DNA of 42,045 nucleotides from the NCBI GenBank assembly GCA_900318405.1, contig ONKP01000020.1, positions 1-42,045 on the forward strand, read 5' to 3'. How positions within the stretch are numbered: the stretch's first letter is position 1; every line of letters starts with the position of its first letter. The stretch comes from an uncultured Eubacteriales bacterium (GTDB lineage Bacteria; Bacillota; Clostridia; Lachnospirales; Lachnospiraceae). Under the pieces are notes generated by a model. It made no database searches and was not told where the DNA came from. It saw nothing but the letters and a program-made list of their open reading frames with translations. The position numbers were made by a program, and so were the translations under genes. Positions 34,067 through 42,045 of the stretch are shown piece after piece.

Positions 34067-34109
34067 AATGTAGCATCAGTTGTTAGCACTGTCAACTATC
34101 GAGTGCTAA
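34067..34109 (-). promoter_or_regulatory. CIRCE operator (HrcA) and sigma-A promoter of clpB
   Basis: TTAGCACTG (34083-34091), nine bases, GAGTGCTAA (34101-34109): the CIRCE inverted repeat with one mismatch. On the minus strand a promoter TTGACA (34095-34090), 17-base spacer, TACATT (34072-34067) with TG before the -10 overlaps it, so bound HrcA repressor would block RNA polymerase. The leader to the clpB start is about 130 bases. Confidence 0.93.
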
Positions 34110-34214
34110 CTTTTATGTATAAGTTCTTCGAATCGCAGACAGGCTCGTCACACGCGAAGGCCAGTCCGTCGTGGTTATTTTATGGTGTTATTATGATTAT
34201 TTTGCATTTTTATG

Positions 34215-34242
34215 GTTGATTTACGGACGTAAATGTATATAA
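34215..34242 (+). promoter_or_regulatory. Promoter with embedded palindrome upstream of the HTH-Uma2 gene
   Basis: TTGATT at 34215-34220, a 16-base spacer and a perfect TATAAT at 34237-34242. The dyad TTTACG-GA-CGTAAA (34219-34232) fills the spacer and could be the operator for the HTH protein encoded downstream. A leader of about 120 bases follows. Apart from this and the CIRCE promoter, the gap 33931-34369 holds no gene that I can see. Confidence 0.6.
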
Positions 34243-34369
34243 TAGTTACTAAAGCCATACTTACCCGGACTTCCCACACGTAGATTTTTATCGGAACTCT
34301 ATTCGCCGGGACTGTCCGTCAGCTGCCCGCTTCCGCAGATGACGTGCGGACGCAGAAGGGAGAACACCT

Positions 34370-35245
34370 ATGACCATCGACGAAATGAACAGAATAAAGA
34401 TCGAACGCGGCTATACAAATCAGATGATCTCTGAGAGGACCGGCATTCCGGTCAGCACCCTTCAGAAAATTTTTTCCGGTAAAACGAAGGCCCCCCGCGC
34501 AGCGACCATACAGGCGCTGACAAGTCTTTTTCTCTCACCGGACTCGCTTTCCTCTTCCGGGGAAAATACCGGTTCCGCAGATCACGCTGCTCCGCAGAAC
34601 AGCAGCGGATATCATGCCGCCGCAGCCGATGACAGTATTGTCCAGGAAGAAGCTCCCGCCTGGCCCGCAGAAGGGGAAAATCACGACAAGCGCTATACGA
34701 TCTCTGATTATATCGCCCTGCCGGAAGAGCGCCGCGTGGAGCTGATTGACGGCGTCTTCTATGATATGACCGCGCCAACGACTTTTCATCAGGCCGCAGC
34801 CGGCTGGATTTACGCCCGGTTTCTTAATTTTGTCCAGGAGAACAAGGGGTCCTGCTATCCCTTCATTGCCCCTGTGGATGTACAGCTTGACCAGGACGAC
34901 TACACCATTGTGCAACCGGACGTCATGATCCTCTGCGACCGGGAGAAGCTGAAATTCAGCAGAATTTACGGCGCAACGGATTTTATTCTGGAGGTTCTCT
35001 CTCCATCCACCAGGAAGAAGGATCTCACACTGAAGCTGTCCAAATACACGAACGCAGGCGTCCGCGAATACTGGCTTCTTGATCCGGTGAAAAAGCAGCT
35101 TGTTCAGTACGACCTCGAACACCTGGAGATGCCAAAGCTGTACGGCGAAAACGACGAAGTGCCCGTACTGATCTGGGACGGAAGATGCAAAATCAGCCTG
35201 AAAGATTTATTCAACGAGATTTCTTTTATGCTGCCAGAGAAATAA
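34370..35245 (+). CDS. HTH - Uma2 family (DUF820) putative endonuclease fusion
   Basis: A 291-residue protein with two parts. Residues 1-50 form an XRE-like helix-turn-helix (MISERTGIPVSTLQKIFSG). After a low-complexity linker (about 55-105) comes a Uma2/DUF820 domain of PD-(D/E)XK nuclease type: RVELIDGVFYDM, APVDVQLD, IVQPDVMILCD (Asp), DFILEVLSPSTRKKDLTLK (Glu and Lys) and REYWLLDP. Uma2 proteins are numerous in bacteria but their role is unproven. A GGGAG site precedes the ATG. The gene is alone, divergent from clpB, with a promoter that contains a palindrome, so self-regulation is possible. Confidence 0.85.
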   Translation: MTIDEMNRIKIERGYTNQMISERTGIPVSTLQKIFSGKTKAPRAATIQALTSLFLSPDSLSSSGENTGSADHAAPQNSSGYHAAAADDSIVQEEAPAWPAEGENHDKRYTISDYIALPEERRVELIDGVFYDMTAPTTFHQAAAGWIYARFLNFVQENKGSCYPFIAPVDVQLDQDDYTIVQPDVMILCDREKLKFSRIYGATDFILEVLSPSTRKKDLTLKLSKYTNAGVREYWLLDPVKKQLVQYDLEHLEMPKLYGENDEVPVLIWDGRCKISLKDLFNEISFMLPEK

Positions 35246-35390
35246 AAAACCGAATACCAATCGCTCTGTCCTTCAAAAGTGGAAACACAGCACAGGAGCC
35301 GCTCTGTCCTCCCGGAACACAGGTCACGCAGCCGCCCGTATGCAGTTTCCATGGGTTTTGACATGGTGCACGTAATTTTTTTACATATTT

Positions 35391-35455
35391 TTAGCAAGAA
35401 TTCATCTCAGAATTTATAATGAGGCGTTTACCAAACGTCATAAATAGGATATACT
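35391..35455 (+). promoter_or_regulatory. Two candidate promoters of glgCD
   Basis: First: TTAGCA (35391-35396), 18 bases, TATAAT (35415-35420). Second: TTTACC (35427-35432), 17 bases, TATACT (35450-35455). A consensus TTGACA at 35358-35363 also lies upstream, but with no good -10 at the right distance. All precede the glgC start at 35532. Confidence 0.45.
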
Positions 35456-35531
35456 TAACAAATAGATGGGTGAATTTCGAAAATCTATGTGCAAAAGCTA
35501 CAAAAAACGAGGAAAGAGAGGTATATATTTT

Positions 35532-36677
35532 ATGAGTCAGAATAGTATGCTCGCCATGATCCTCGCCGGCGGACGCGGAAGCCGTCTGAAAGCCCTCACC
35601 AACAAGGTGGCTAAACCGGCTGTATCCTTTGGCGGCAAATACCGCATCATCGATTTCCCGCTCAGTAACTGTGCCAACAGCGGCATCGATGTGGTCGGTG
35701 TTCTCACGCAGTACGAATCTGTTCTCCTTAACAGCTATGTGGCAGCAGGCAGACGCTGGGGTCTTGATACGGCTAACAGCGGCGTCTATGTACTGCCTCC
35801 GCGTGAAAAAGCAGACGCTGATCTGGATGTCTACAGAGGCACCGCCGATGCCATCTCGCAGAATATCGACTTCATCGACAATTATGATCCCGAATATCTG
35901 CTGATTCTCTCCGGCGATCACATCTACAAGATGGACTATTCCAAAATGCTCGACTTCCACAAGGAGCATAAGGCTGATGCGACGATTGCGGTTATCCCGG
36001 TTCCCATGAAAGAAGCCAGCCGTTTCGGTATCATGAACACCGATGAAGAGGGAAAGATCGAGGAATTCGAGGAAAAGCCGGCTGAACCGAAGAGCAATCT
36101 GGCTTCCATGGGCATTTACATTTTTACCTGGAAGACACTCCGCCGTCTGCTCACAGCCGATGTGAAGAATCCGAATTCCAGCCATGACTTCGGCAAGGAT
36201 ATCATCCCCACCATGCTGAACAGCGGACGTACGCTCTGGGCGTACAAATTCACCGGCTACTGGAAAGATGTGGGAACGATCGATTCGCTCTGGGAAGCCA
36301 ATATGGACCTTCTCAATGAGAATTCCGGTCTGAACCTCTCCGACAACTCCTGGAAGATCTACACACAGGATATGGGCGGTCTGCCGCAGTATATCGGTCC
36401 GGATGCTCATATTCGCCGTGCTTACATCACGCAGGGCTGCGTGATTGAGGGTGATGTGACGAATTCTGTGATCTTCACAGGTGCGAAGGTCGAACCCGGC
36501 GCAAAGGTTGTCGATTCCGTCCTGATGCCCGGTTCGGTGGTGGGCGAAGGTGCTTCCGTCGTCCGCGCGCTCGTCGCTGATAACGTAGAGATCGGCGCAG
36601 GGGCAAAGGTCGGCAAAGCAGGAAGCGAGAATATCGAACTTGTCGCCGATAACGTAGCCGGAAAGGAGGAAACCTGA
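35532..36677 (+). CDS. glgC: Glucose-1-phosphate adenylyltransferase
   Basis: Makes ADP-glucose from ATP and glucose-1-phosphate, the committed step of glycogen synthesis. The 381-residue protein has the nucleotidyltransferase signature [12 protein letters not shown] (about 10-21), [15 protein letters not shown] (25-39), [10 protein letters not shown] with the metal Asp, FEEKP, and C-terminal left-handed beta-helix hexapeptides. The start at 35532 is preferred over the frame's first ATG at 35466, since GAGAGG lies ten bases before it and the family motif then falls at the right place. glgD follows after one base, so both are translated together; GlgC is the catalytic subunit. Confidence 0.96.
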   Translation: MSQNSMLAMILAGGRGSRLKALTNKVAKPAVSFGGKYRIIDFPLSNCANSGIDVVGVLTQYESVLLNSYVAAGRRWGLDTANSGVYVLPPREKADADLDVYRGTADAISQNIDFIDNYDPEYLLILSGDHIYKMDYSKMLDFHKEHKADATIAVIPVPMKEASRFGIMNTDEEGKIEEFEEKPAEPKSNLASMGIYIFTWKTLRRLLTADVKNPNSSHDFGKDIIPTMLNSGRTLWAYKFTGYWKDVGTIDSLWEANMDLLNENSGLNLSDNSWKIYTQDMGGLPQYIGPDAHIRRAYITQGCVIEGDVTNSVIFTGAKVEPGAKVVDSVLMPGSVVGEGASVVRALVADNVEIGAGAKVGKAGSENIELVADNVAGKEET

Positions 36678-36678
36678 T

Positions 36679-37800
36679 ATGTGTGATGCACTGGGAATAA
36701 TTACATCGTCCGCCAACCGTCAGCGCGTGGAGGGCCTGCAGGATTACCGTCCGATGGGCGCTTTCTCCTTTGCCGGACGTTACCGCGTCATCGATTTTCC
36801 GCTTTCAAACATGAGCAACAGCGAGATTGACCGCATCCAGGTCTATGTACGCGAAAATCCGCGTTCCCTGGCGGAGCATCTGAGCAACGGCAATGCCTTC
36901 AATATCAATTCCAAGAAAGGCAAGCTGCAGGTGCTTTTCTCCAATAACAGCACCGTCAACGACATTTACAACACCGATGTCGCGGCATATGCGGAAAACA
37001 TCAATATTATTGAGAGAAGTTCCAACAATTACGTGATCATCGCTCCGAGCTATATGATCTACTCTCAGGATTACAGCGCATTGCTCCATCAGCATGTTGA
37101 ATCCGGTGCTGACATCACCTGCCTGTACCACCGTGTCAACAATGCAAAGGACCATTTCATCAACTGCAATACGCTGAACCTGAACCGTCAGAAGGGTGTT
37201 CTCTCCATTGATAAGAACCGTGGCACAGCAGCCAGCAGGAATATTTTCCTGAACACCTATGTCATGAAGAAGGATCTGTTTATCGACCTCATCCGCAAGT
37301 CCAGAGAATATTCTTCCGTATATACCATGGCCCAGACTGTCGATCACGCCTGCAAGAGCGGTGATTATGATGTCCGTGGTATTCTGCACCATGGCTACGT
37401 GGCTGCCTGCTCGGATTTCCGCAGCTACTACGAAGCCAATATGGATATGCTGAACCCTGAGACAGCTCACAGCCTCTTTAATCCGAACTGGCCGATCTAC
37501 ACAGTAACGACGGATTCCGCGCCGACAAACTATTTTGACACCGGCAGAGCATCGAATTCTCTGATCTCCAACGGATGTACCATTCGCGGCACGGTTGAAA
37601 ATTCCATCATCGGCCGTGGCGTCACCATCGAAGAGGGCGCCGTGGTCCGGAACAGTGTTGTTCTCGCTTACTCGACCATCGGAAAAAATGCAGATGTGGA
37701 ATATCAGGTGGTTGATAAATGGGCTAAGATCCTGCACGTGGATAAGGTGATCGGTACGCCGGAGAATCCGGGGTATGTGAAGAGGGACGATATCCTCTGA
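36679..37800 (+). CDS. glgD: Glucose-1-phosphate adenylyltransferase, GlgD subunit
   Basis: Regulatory partner of GlgC in Firmicutes, 373 residues. It shares the fold (FAGRYRVIDFPLSN near 31-44, hexapeptide repeats such as ISNGCTIRGTVENSIIGRG at the end) but lacks the GGxGxRL nucleotide loop at the N terminus, where it reads GIITSSANRQRVEGLQ. This fits the non-catalytic GlgD type, which modulates activity. It begins one base after the glgC stop (TGA-T-ATG), with an AAAGGAGG site inside the end of glgC. A large inverted repeat follows about 45 bases after the stop. Confidence 0.95.
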   Translation: MCDALGIITSSANRQRVEGLQDYRPMGAFSFAGRYRVIDFPLSNMSNSEIDRIQVYVRENPRSLAEHLSNGNAFNINSKKGKLQVLFSNNSTVNDIYNTDVAAYAENINIIERSSNNYVIIAPSYMIYSQDYSALLHQHVESGADITCLYHRVNNAKDHFINCNTLNLNRQKGVLSIDKNRGTAASRNIFLNTYVMKKDLFIDLIRKSREYSSVYTMAQTVDHACKSGDYDVRGILHHGYVAACSDFRSYYEANMDMLNPETAHSLFNPNWPIYTVTTDSAPTNYFDTGRASNSLISNGCTIRGTVENSIIGRGVTIEEGAVVRNSVVLAYSTIGKNADVEYQVVDKWAKILHVDKVIGTPENPGYVKRDDIL

Positions 37801-37843
37801 TACAGGTCCACAGGCCTCTCTTTGAAAATGACTGACAAATAAT

Positions 37844-37975
37844 AAACGGGTACTTCCCTCCGAAAATCGCTTTCGCTCTTTCTCGACGCAGCGGACGCTA
37901 AACTCACCCTTCCCTGTGGTCGGGTTCGTTAAGCGCCGGCGTCTGCGAAGGTTTTCGGATGGGAAGTACCCGTTT
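37844..37975. repeat. 132-bp near-complete inverted repeat between glgD and the AEC gene
   Basis: Terminal arms AAACGGGTACTTCCC (37844-37858) and GGGAAGTACCCGTTT (37961-37975) match over 15 bp. The next segment CCGAAAA (37860-37866) pairs with TTTTCGG (37952-37958). Then CGCAG/CTGCG, CGCT/AGCG, AAC/GTT and ACCC/GGGT pairs continue toward the centre. No T-run follows either arm and no clear target duplication is visible. It lies between convergent genes, so it may end transcription, but the size and terminal repeats also fit a small mobile or structured repeat. Confidence 0.8.
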
Positions 37976-37980
37976 CAGGA

Positions 37981-39159
37981 TTACAGATATCCCCGGATTC
38001 GCAGGACGAAGAGCCAGAAGGTGAGTGTAAAGGATGCCAGCAAGGTCGTGAGCGCAACCGTTCCCGCCGATACAGTTCCCTCGTGACCCATGTTCTTCGC
38101 CATGACATAGCCGGCGACGGTTGAAGCTGATCCGGTCATGATCAGTGCCGCAGCCAGTTCCTGTCCGCGGAAACCGGCCAGCACAGCCAGCGGCATGAAC
38201 AGGAGCGGAAAACCGATCAGTTTCAGAAATGAAGCCCCGATGACGGGCTTTATTTTTTTCGTAAGCGCACTGAAATCAAGGCTGGCACCCATGGCAAGAA
38301 GCCCCATCGGCGAGGCGCAGCGGCCGATGTAATTCAGCGTCGTATCCAGCATCTGCGGCATCGGCAGCTTCAGGAGCGCCCAGCCGAATCCAAGAAAAAT
38401 GCCCCAGATAATGGGGTTCGTCAGGATGCCGTACAGCGTTTTCTTCATACGCGCGCCATCCAGGCCTTCCGCGCGGCCGCCTGCCACCCCAGCGGATTTA
38501 CCTCCTGTTTCTATGGTTCTTCCGTCAGCGGAGACGGTACTGTTCTCTCTGTCTCCTGAGCCTGCAACTGCTATTCCGTTCCCAGTGACAGTGCCATTCT
38601 CTCTGTCTCCTGAGCCTGCAACTGTCATTCCGTTCCCAGTGACGGTGCTGTTCTCTGTGTCTCCTGAGCCTCCCGCTCCGCCCCGGGAATCTGCGGTCTC
38701 TGACAGGCATCCGGGCATCAGCGACAGCACAATGACAGCAGCCACGTTGTACAGCGGCACAGAGCCCAGCATCATCAGAGAGCCTGATTCCGCCGAGCTG
38801 TACATGTTTTCCAGATAAGTCATGCCCAGCAGAGACGCACTGCTTCGGTAAGCGCCCTGTACAAATTCTCCGCGCACGCTTTTGTCCTTCAGCAGGAACG
38901 ATAAAAGAAAAGCTATGAAGATACTGAGGGCAGTGACGACCAGACAGAACAGGATATACCAGCCGTCCCAGACAGCAGCCACGTCGACGTCGCAAAGCTC
39001 TGTGAACAGGCTGACCGGCAGCGCAAGCTTAAAGACAAAAGAATTCATGCCGGACGCAAAGGCATCGCTGACCCAGCCGATCCGGTGCAGAATATATCCC
39101 AGTGCCATCATAAAAAATACCGGCAGCGTCGCATTCAGACAGAACATCAGATCACTCAT
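37981..39159 (-). CDS. AEC family transporter (auxin efflux carrier-like)
   Basis: Membrane carrier of 392 residues with about ten hydrophobic segments in two halves (roughly 8-150 and 240-390), typical of the AEC family, whose bacterial members export or import malate, malonate and other small acids. The second half carries MGLLAMGASLDF, which fits the family. The central cytoplasmic loop (about 152-238) is unusually long. It holds three 18-residue tandem repeats (GSGDRENGTVTGNGIAVA type) coded at 38509-38670. The substrate is unknown. The ribosome site before the ATG at 39159 is weak. Confidence 0.87.
   Translation of the reverse strand: MSDLMFCLNATLPVFFMMALGYILHRIGWVSDAFASGMNSFVFKLALPVSLFTELCDVDVAAVWDGWYILFCLVVTALSIFIAFLLSFLLKDKSVRGEFVQGAYRSSASLLGMTYLENMYSSAESGSLMMLGSVPLYNVAAVIVLSLMPGCLSETADSRGGAGGSGDTENSTVTGNGMTVAGSGDRENGTVTGNGIAVAGSGDRENSTVSADGRTIETGGKSAGVAGGRAEGLDGARMKKTLYGILTNPIIWGIFLGFGWALLKLPMPQMLDTTLNYIGRCASPMGLLAMGASLDFSALTKKIKPVIGASFLKLIGFPLLFMPLAVLAGFRGQELAAALIMTGSASTVAGYVMAKNMGHEGTVSAGTVALTTLLASFTLTFWLFVLRIRGYL
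38509..38670 (-). repeat. Three 54-bp tandem repeats inside the AEC transporter gene
   Basis: Three consecutive 54-base units in frame encode residues 164-181, 182-199 and 200-217. Units one and two are nearly identical; the third has decayed in its second half. All lie in the loop between the two membrane halves. Confidence 0.88.
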
Positions 39160-39326
39160 GATATCCGATCACCACTTTCCTCAACATTCTCATATCACAC
39201 ATGGCGCATCACACCGTTCACGTTCAGAAACATCCGGACTGTGCACGGTGCCTCACTTCGTATATGGCCGTGCGCCGTTGTGCAGGACGCACACAGTCCT
39301 ATCACCCGGCCGGTTATCGCCGACAT

Positions 39327-41084
39327 TCACGCAGACAGAAGTCCGGCAATGCCCTGCTCTTTAAACACCTGCTTATAATATGCCAGCTCATCCCGGATGA
39401 TCTCATCGACCGCACGCATGGAGAGAAGCTCGACCGGCGCCCGGTCGTCGGTAAGTATGTGATCTCCCCCTGTATACGTCGTTGTATTCGCCCACACATC
39501 TGTCAGCAGGGCGCGCAGATCCTCATCCGGTATCGCAGCGATTCGCCTGCTCACTTCTGTACCGGAGACCGGTTTCACGGAGGCAAAGAGCTCCCGGTTC
39601 GTATAATTGGTCACATCGACGGTACTTACATAAGGAAAAACGCTGGCGATGGTATCCGAGAGATATTCATTGATGCTGCCCTCGCCGCTCGCACGCATAT
39701 TTTCATTGACGACCATGACGCCGCCGTCCTTCAGATGGTCCCTTACCATGGTAAAAAATTCAACGGAAGACATCTGAAACGGAACGGAGATATCCTGAAA
39801 CGCATCAACCATGATCACGTCATACTTATTTTTATCCGCCTCCAGATAAGCCCGGCCGTCATAGGTCGTGACATTCACATTATCCGGCAGGTCAAAATAT
39901 TCTCGCGCCAGATCCGTAATCTTCTGATCGATCTCCACGCCGTTGATATCCATGTCTGCGCCGAAATATTTCTCGCATTCGCGCGCAAAGGTGCCGCTGC
40001 CGTTGCCCAGGATCAGGAGGCTCGGTCTGTTGCCTGTATCCGATGTGTTATCTGTTTCCGTTGTGTCCTCTGCATTCGATGCATCTGTCTTCACAGAAGC
40101 GGTGGCAGCACCGGCTTCTTCTCCCGCGTCCTCCGATCCAGATGTATCTGTCTCCGCGGAAGCAGTGGCAGCTCCGGCTTCTTCTCCGGACGGCGTGATC
40201 CCCGCCATCACGGGCGCCAGCATCGCATAATCATAGTACATGCCTGTCAGGCTTCCGTCCTTCTTCGTGATCGACTGCACGCCGAACATGACATTGGTGG
40301 AAAGGATGACGTTGTCGCTGTCCTCTTTTACCTGCAGGTAATTGTAGATCGATTCCCCTTCGCAGGTCAGATCCTTTTCCCAGAAGGCGAAATTCCCCGC
40401 ATGTCCGAAAATACTGCACACGCCGAAAAGCCCGCACGCGATCAGACAGCGGATCAGATATTTTTTTCTGCTGATAAAATAAACGAGTGCCAGCGCCAGA
40501 ACGACACCGGAGAAAATCAGAAACGTAACAGCCGTTCCGACCGCAGGAATCGTGATGAACGTCGGTGTGAATGTGCCGATAATGCTGCCGATCGTATTGG
40601 CGGCGTTCAGTCTGCCGACCGTACTTCCGCTGTCGTCGAGACTGCGCACGGCGAATTTGGTCAGCGACGGCGTCACCGTTCCCAGAAGAAAGCAGGGAAA
40701 AACAAAGATGACCAGGCACGCCAGAAATCCGGCGATGATCAGCAGGTTCTGGCTGATCGTGATCACCAGCAGGCCCGTGATACCGATGATGATGTATTTT
40801 CCGAGCACCGGAATGGCTGCGATCCACACCGCGGCAATCAGAAGCCGGCGATAGAGTCTGTCCGGGTCAGGATTTTTATCCGCTGATCTGCCTCCATAGA
40901 TATTGCCGAGCGCCATCGCGATCATGATCGTCGATATGATGATCGTCCACACGATCTGCGATGAGGAAAAATACGGCGCCAGAAGTCGGCTCGCGCCGAG
41001 CTCCACCGCCATAACTGCCATGCCGGAAAAAAATTCCGTCAGGTAAAGATAAGTCCTGTTCTTTAGGATTCTGTACTCATCCAT
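39327..41084 (-). CDS. Membrane-fused spermidine synthase-like protein
   Basis: A 585-residue fused MFS/spermidine-synthase type protein. Residues 1-235 hold about seven hydrophobic segments (motif MALGNIYGGRSAD near 57-69, LGTVTPSLTKFAV near 135). Residues about 355-560 form a SpeE-like Rossmann domain: LLILGNGSGTFARE, NGVEIDQKI, TYDGRAYLE and DAFQDISVPF. Whether it makes polyamines is doubtful; many such fusions lack proof of aminopropyl transfer. Between the parts is an acidic linker with a 21-residue tandem repeat coded at 40078-40191. The gene has its own promoter (TAGACG-17-TATACT) overlapping that of the divergent PTS gene. Confidence 0.85.
   Translation of the reverse strand: MDEYRILKNRTYLYLTEFFSGMAVMAVELGASRLLAPYFSSSQIVWTIIISTIMIAMALGNIYGGRSADKNPDPDRLYRRLLIAAVWIAAIPVLGKYIIIGITGLLVITISQNLLIIAGFLACLVIFVFPCFLLGTVTPSLTKFAVRSLDDSGSTVGRLNAANTIGSIIGTFTPTFITIPAVGTAVTFLIFSGVVLALALVYFISRKKYLIRCLIACGLFGVCSIFGHAGNFAFWEKDLTCEGESIYNYLQVKEDSDNVILSTNVMFGVQSITKKDGSLTGMYYDYAMLAPVMAGITPSGEEAGAATASAETDTSGSEDAGEEAGAATASVKTDASNAEDTTETDNTSDTGNRPSLLILGNGSGTFARECEKYFGADMDINGVEIDQKITDLAREYFDLPDNVNVTTYDGRAYLEADKNKYDVIMVDAFQDISVPFQMSSVEFFTMVRDHLKDGGVMVVNENMRASGEGSINEYLSDTIASVFPYVSTVDVTNYTNRELFASVKPVSGTEVSRRIAAIPDEDLRALLTDVWANTTTYTGGDHILTDDRAPVELLSMRAVDEIIRDELAYYKQVFKEQGIAGLLSA
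40078..40191 (-). repeat. 63-bp tandem repeat in the spermidine-synthase-like gene
   Basis: A 63-base unit starts at 40078 and again at 40141, the second copy recognisable to about 40191. It encodes a 21-residue acidic unit starting GEEAGAATAS. In frame, in the linker between the membrane part and the SpeE-like domain. Confidence 0.8.
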
Positions 41085-41200
41085 GTATCGTTCTCCCAGT
41101 TTCCACGTTATTGATTAGCTTCAGATTATTTCTGTGGTTTCCCGCTGTGCATATCTCCGGGTCTTTCTCCACCGCCATGCATTCGCGCAGACACATGTAC

Positions 41201-41248
41201 AGTATACCTGCCGGCAGTCTTTACGTCTATTCGCGATTTTGGTATAAT
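41201..41248. promoter_or_regulatory. Overlapping divergent promoters
   Basis: Plus strand: TTTACG (41220-41225), 17 bases, TATAAT (41243-41248) with TG before it, facing the PTS gene. Minus strand: TAGACG (41229-41224), 17 bases, TATACT (41206-41201), facing the spermidine-synthase-like gene. The two -35 elements overlap, so the promoters may compete. Confidence 0.65.
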
Positions 41249-41350
41249 AGGGCCTGATATTTTTTTAACACATCATCGGTTTCGCCGGCAACATGCGTCT
41301 CCGACAGATGACAGCATTTTCCAGCATTTTTCATAAGGAGGGAGATTCCC

Positions 41351-42045
41351 ATGCAGCAGACAGAAGCATCACCGGCCCAACCGGAGCAGAAGCAATCAGG
41401 ATTCAGGGCTTTTCTGAAAAGAAAAAATATTGAAATTTCACTGAAGCGCTATGGTATCGACGCACTTGGCGCCATGGCACAGGGTCTCTTCTGTTCCCTG
41501 CTTGTCGGCACGATCATCAACACACTGGGCACGCTTTTTAACATTCCCTTCCTGCTTCAGCCTGTGGCGACCATCGCCGGAAGTGACTACACCGTCGGCG
41601 GTCTTGCCATGGCCATGAGCGGCCCCGCCATGGCCGTCGCCATCGGACGCGCACTGCAATGTCCGCCTCTTGTTCTGTTCTCACTCGTTACCGTTGGTTT
41701 TGCTTCCAATGCTCTCGGCGGTGCCGGCGGCCCGCTGGCCGTCCTCTTTGTCGCCATCATTACCGCTGAGATTGGCAAAATGGTAGCCGGAGAAACGCGT
41801 GTGGATATTCTCGTCTCGCCTCTGGTGACCATCGGCGTCGGTGTTTTTCTGTCCTGGCTGATTGCTCCGCCGCTTGGAAAACTGGCCATGCTGGTCGGCA
41901 GCGTGATCAATGCCGCGACTGTTCTCCAGCCGTTCTGGATGGGTATCGCTGTTTCCGTTCTCGTCGGCATCGCCCTGACGCTCCCGATTTCTTCCGCTGC
42001 CATCTGTGCTGCCCTCTCCCTCTCGGGACTGGCCGGCGGAGCTGC
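41351..42045 (+). CDS. PTS sugar transporter subunit IIC (partial)
   Basis: N-terminal 231 residues of a membrane permease of the PTS_EIIC_2 type; the gene runs off the right edge. A hydrophilic start of about 40 residues (QQTEASPAQPEQKQS) is followed by hydrophobic segments near 44-68, 75-100, 108-132, 145-170 and 190-225, with the family-like MAQGLFCSLLVGTI and GGLAMAMSGPAMAVAIG. An AAGGAGGG site precedes the ATG, and an extended -10 promoter lies about 100 bases upstream. The sugar is unknown. No separate IIA or IIB domain is visible in the part present. Confidence 0.83.
   Translation, partial: MQQTEASPAQPEQKQSGFRAFLKRKNIEISLKRYGIDALGAMAQGLFCSLLVGTIINTLGTLFNIPFLLQPVATIAGSDYTVGGLAMAMSGPAMAVAIGRALQCPPLVLFSLVTVGFASNALGGAGGPLAVLFVAIITAEIGKMVAGETRVDILVSPLVTIGVGVFLSWLIAPPLGKLAMLVGSVINAATVLQPFWMGIAVSVLVGIALTLPISSAAICAALSLSGLAGGA

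Noticed and set aside
35358-35387. Consensus TTGACA as the main glgC promoter
   Set aside because: No good -10 lies 16-18 bases downstream (TTACAT only matches half); the two promoters further down fit better.
39201-40886. 561-residue open frame on the plus strand
   Set aside because: Antisense to the spermidine-synthase-like gene; low-complexity mirror of its repeats, no domain visible.
1-42045. CRISPR array, prophage or insertion sequence
   Set aside because: No regularly spaced repeats with unique spacers, no transposase, integrase or phage structural genes were seen on either strand.

Overview
The window reads as the chromosome of an anaerobic Gram-positive bacterium of the class Clostridia, most likely Lachnospiraceae-like. 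The grounds are the gene set: pyruvate formate-lyase with its activase, AddAB instead of RecBCD, a GlgC/GlgD pair, a DUF4250 protein next to clpB, a CIRCE heat-shock operator, a 2-hydroxyacyl-CoA dehydratase with activase, and AGGAGG-type ribosome binding sites throughout. Most of the window is GC-rich. The restriction-modification segment near the left end is visibly richer in A+T. This placement is an inference; no 16S gene is present.

Layout. 1-252: start of a glycerophosphodiester phosphodiesterase running off the left edge. 771-3313: a compact type II restriction-modification island (vsr, HTH-headed C5 methyltransferase, PD-(D/E)XK nuclease). 3632-9017: an operon of two 2-hydroxyacyl-CoA dehydratase components, an activase and a domain-swapped family 3 glycosidase; the second dehydratase gene is frame-broken. 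9103-9840: HAD phosphatase. 10163-15919 (minus): hydrolase, HdeD-like membrane protein, FNR-type regulator, then pflA and pflB behind a perfect FNR box. 16283-19538 (minus): secreted NlpC/P60 protein, tRNA-Lys, thioredoxin, TrmB. 19539-20071: an AT-rich gap with a DnaA-box cluster. 20072-29041 (minus): aminotransferase and addBA. 29216-33930 (minus): hslO, a methyltransferase, DUF4250 and clpB, with CIRCE upstream of clpB. 34370-37800 (plus): HTH-Uma2 protein, glgC and glgD. 37981-41084 (minus): AEC transporter and a membrane-bound spermidine-synthase-like protein. 41351 to the end: PTS IIC, cut by the right edge.

How the parts work together. The pfl block looks like an oxygen-controlled fermentation module: a four-cysteine FNR-like protein is encoded directly upstream of an exact TTGAT-N4-ATCAA site, and the matching promoter sits inside the terminator hairpin that should stop the regulator's own transcript. 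The clpB/hslO block is a protein-quality-control cluster under HrcA. glgCD supplies ADP-glucose for glycogen. AddAB repairs double-strand breaks.

The points most worth a second look are the FNR promoter embedded in a terminator, an in-frame deletion in clpB that removes the second Walker A motif, a DnaA-box cluster far from any visible dnaA, the broken dehydratase-activase gene, long near-complete inverted repeats between genes, and in-frame tandem repeats inserted into three unrelated proteins.
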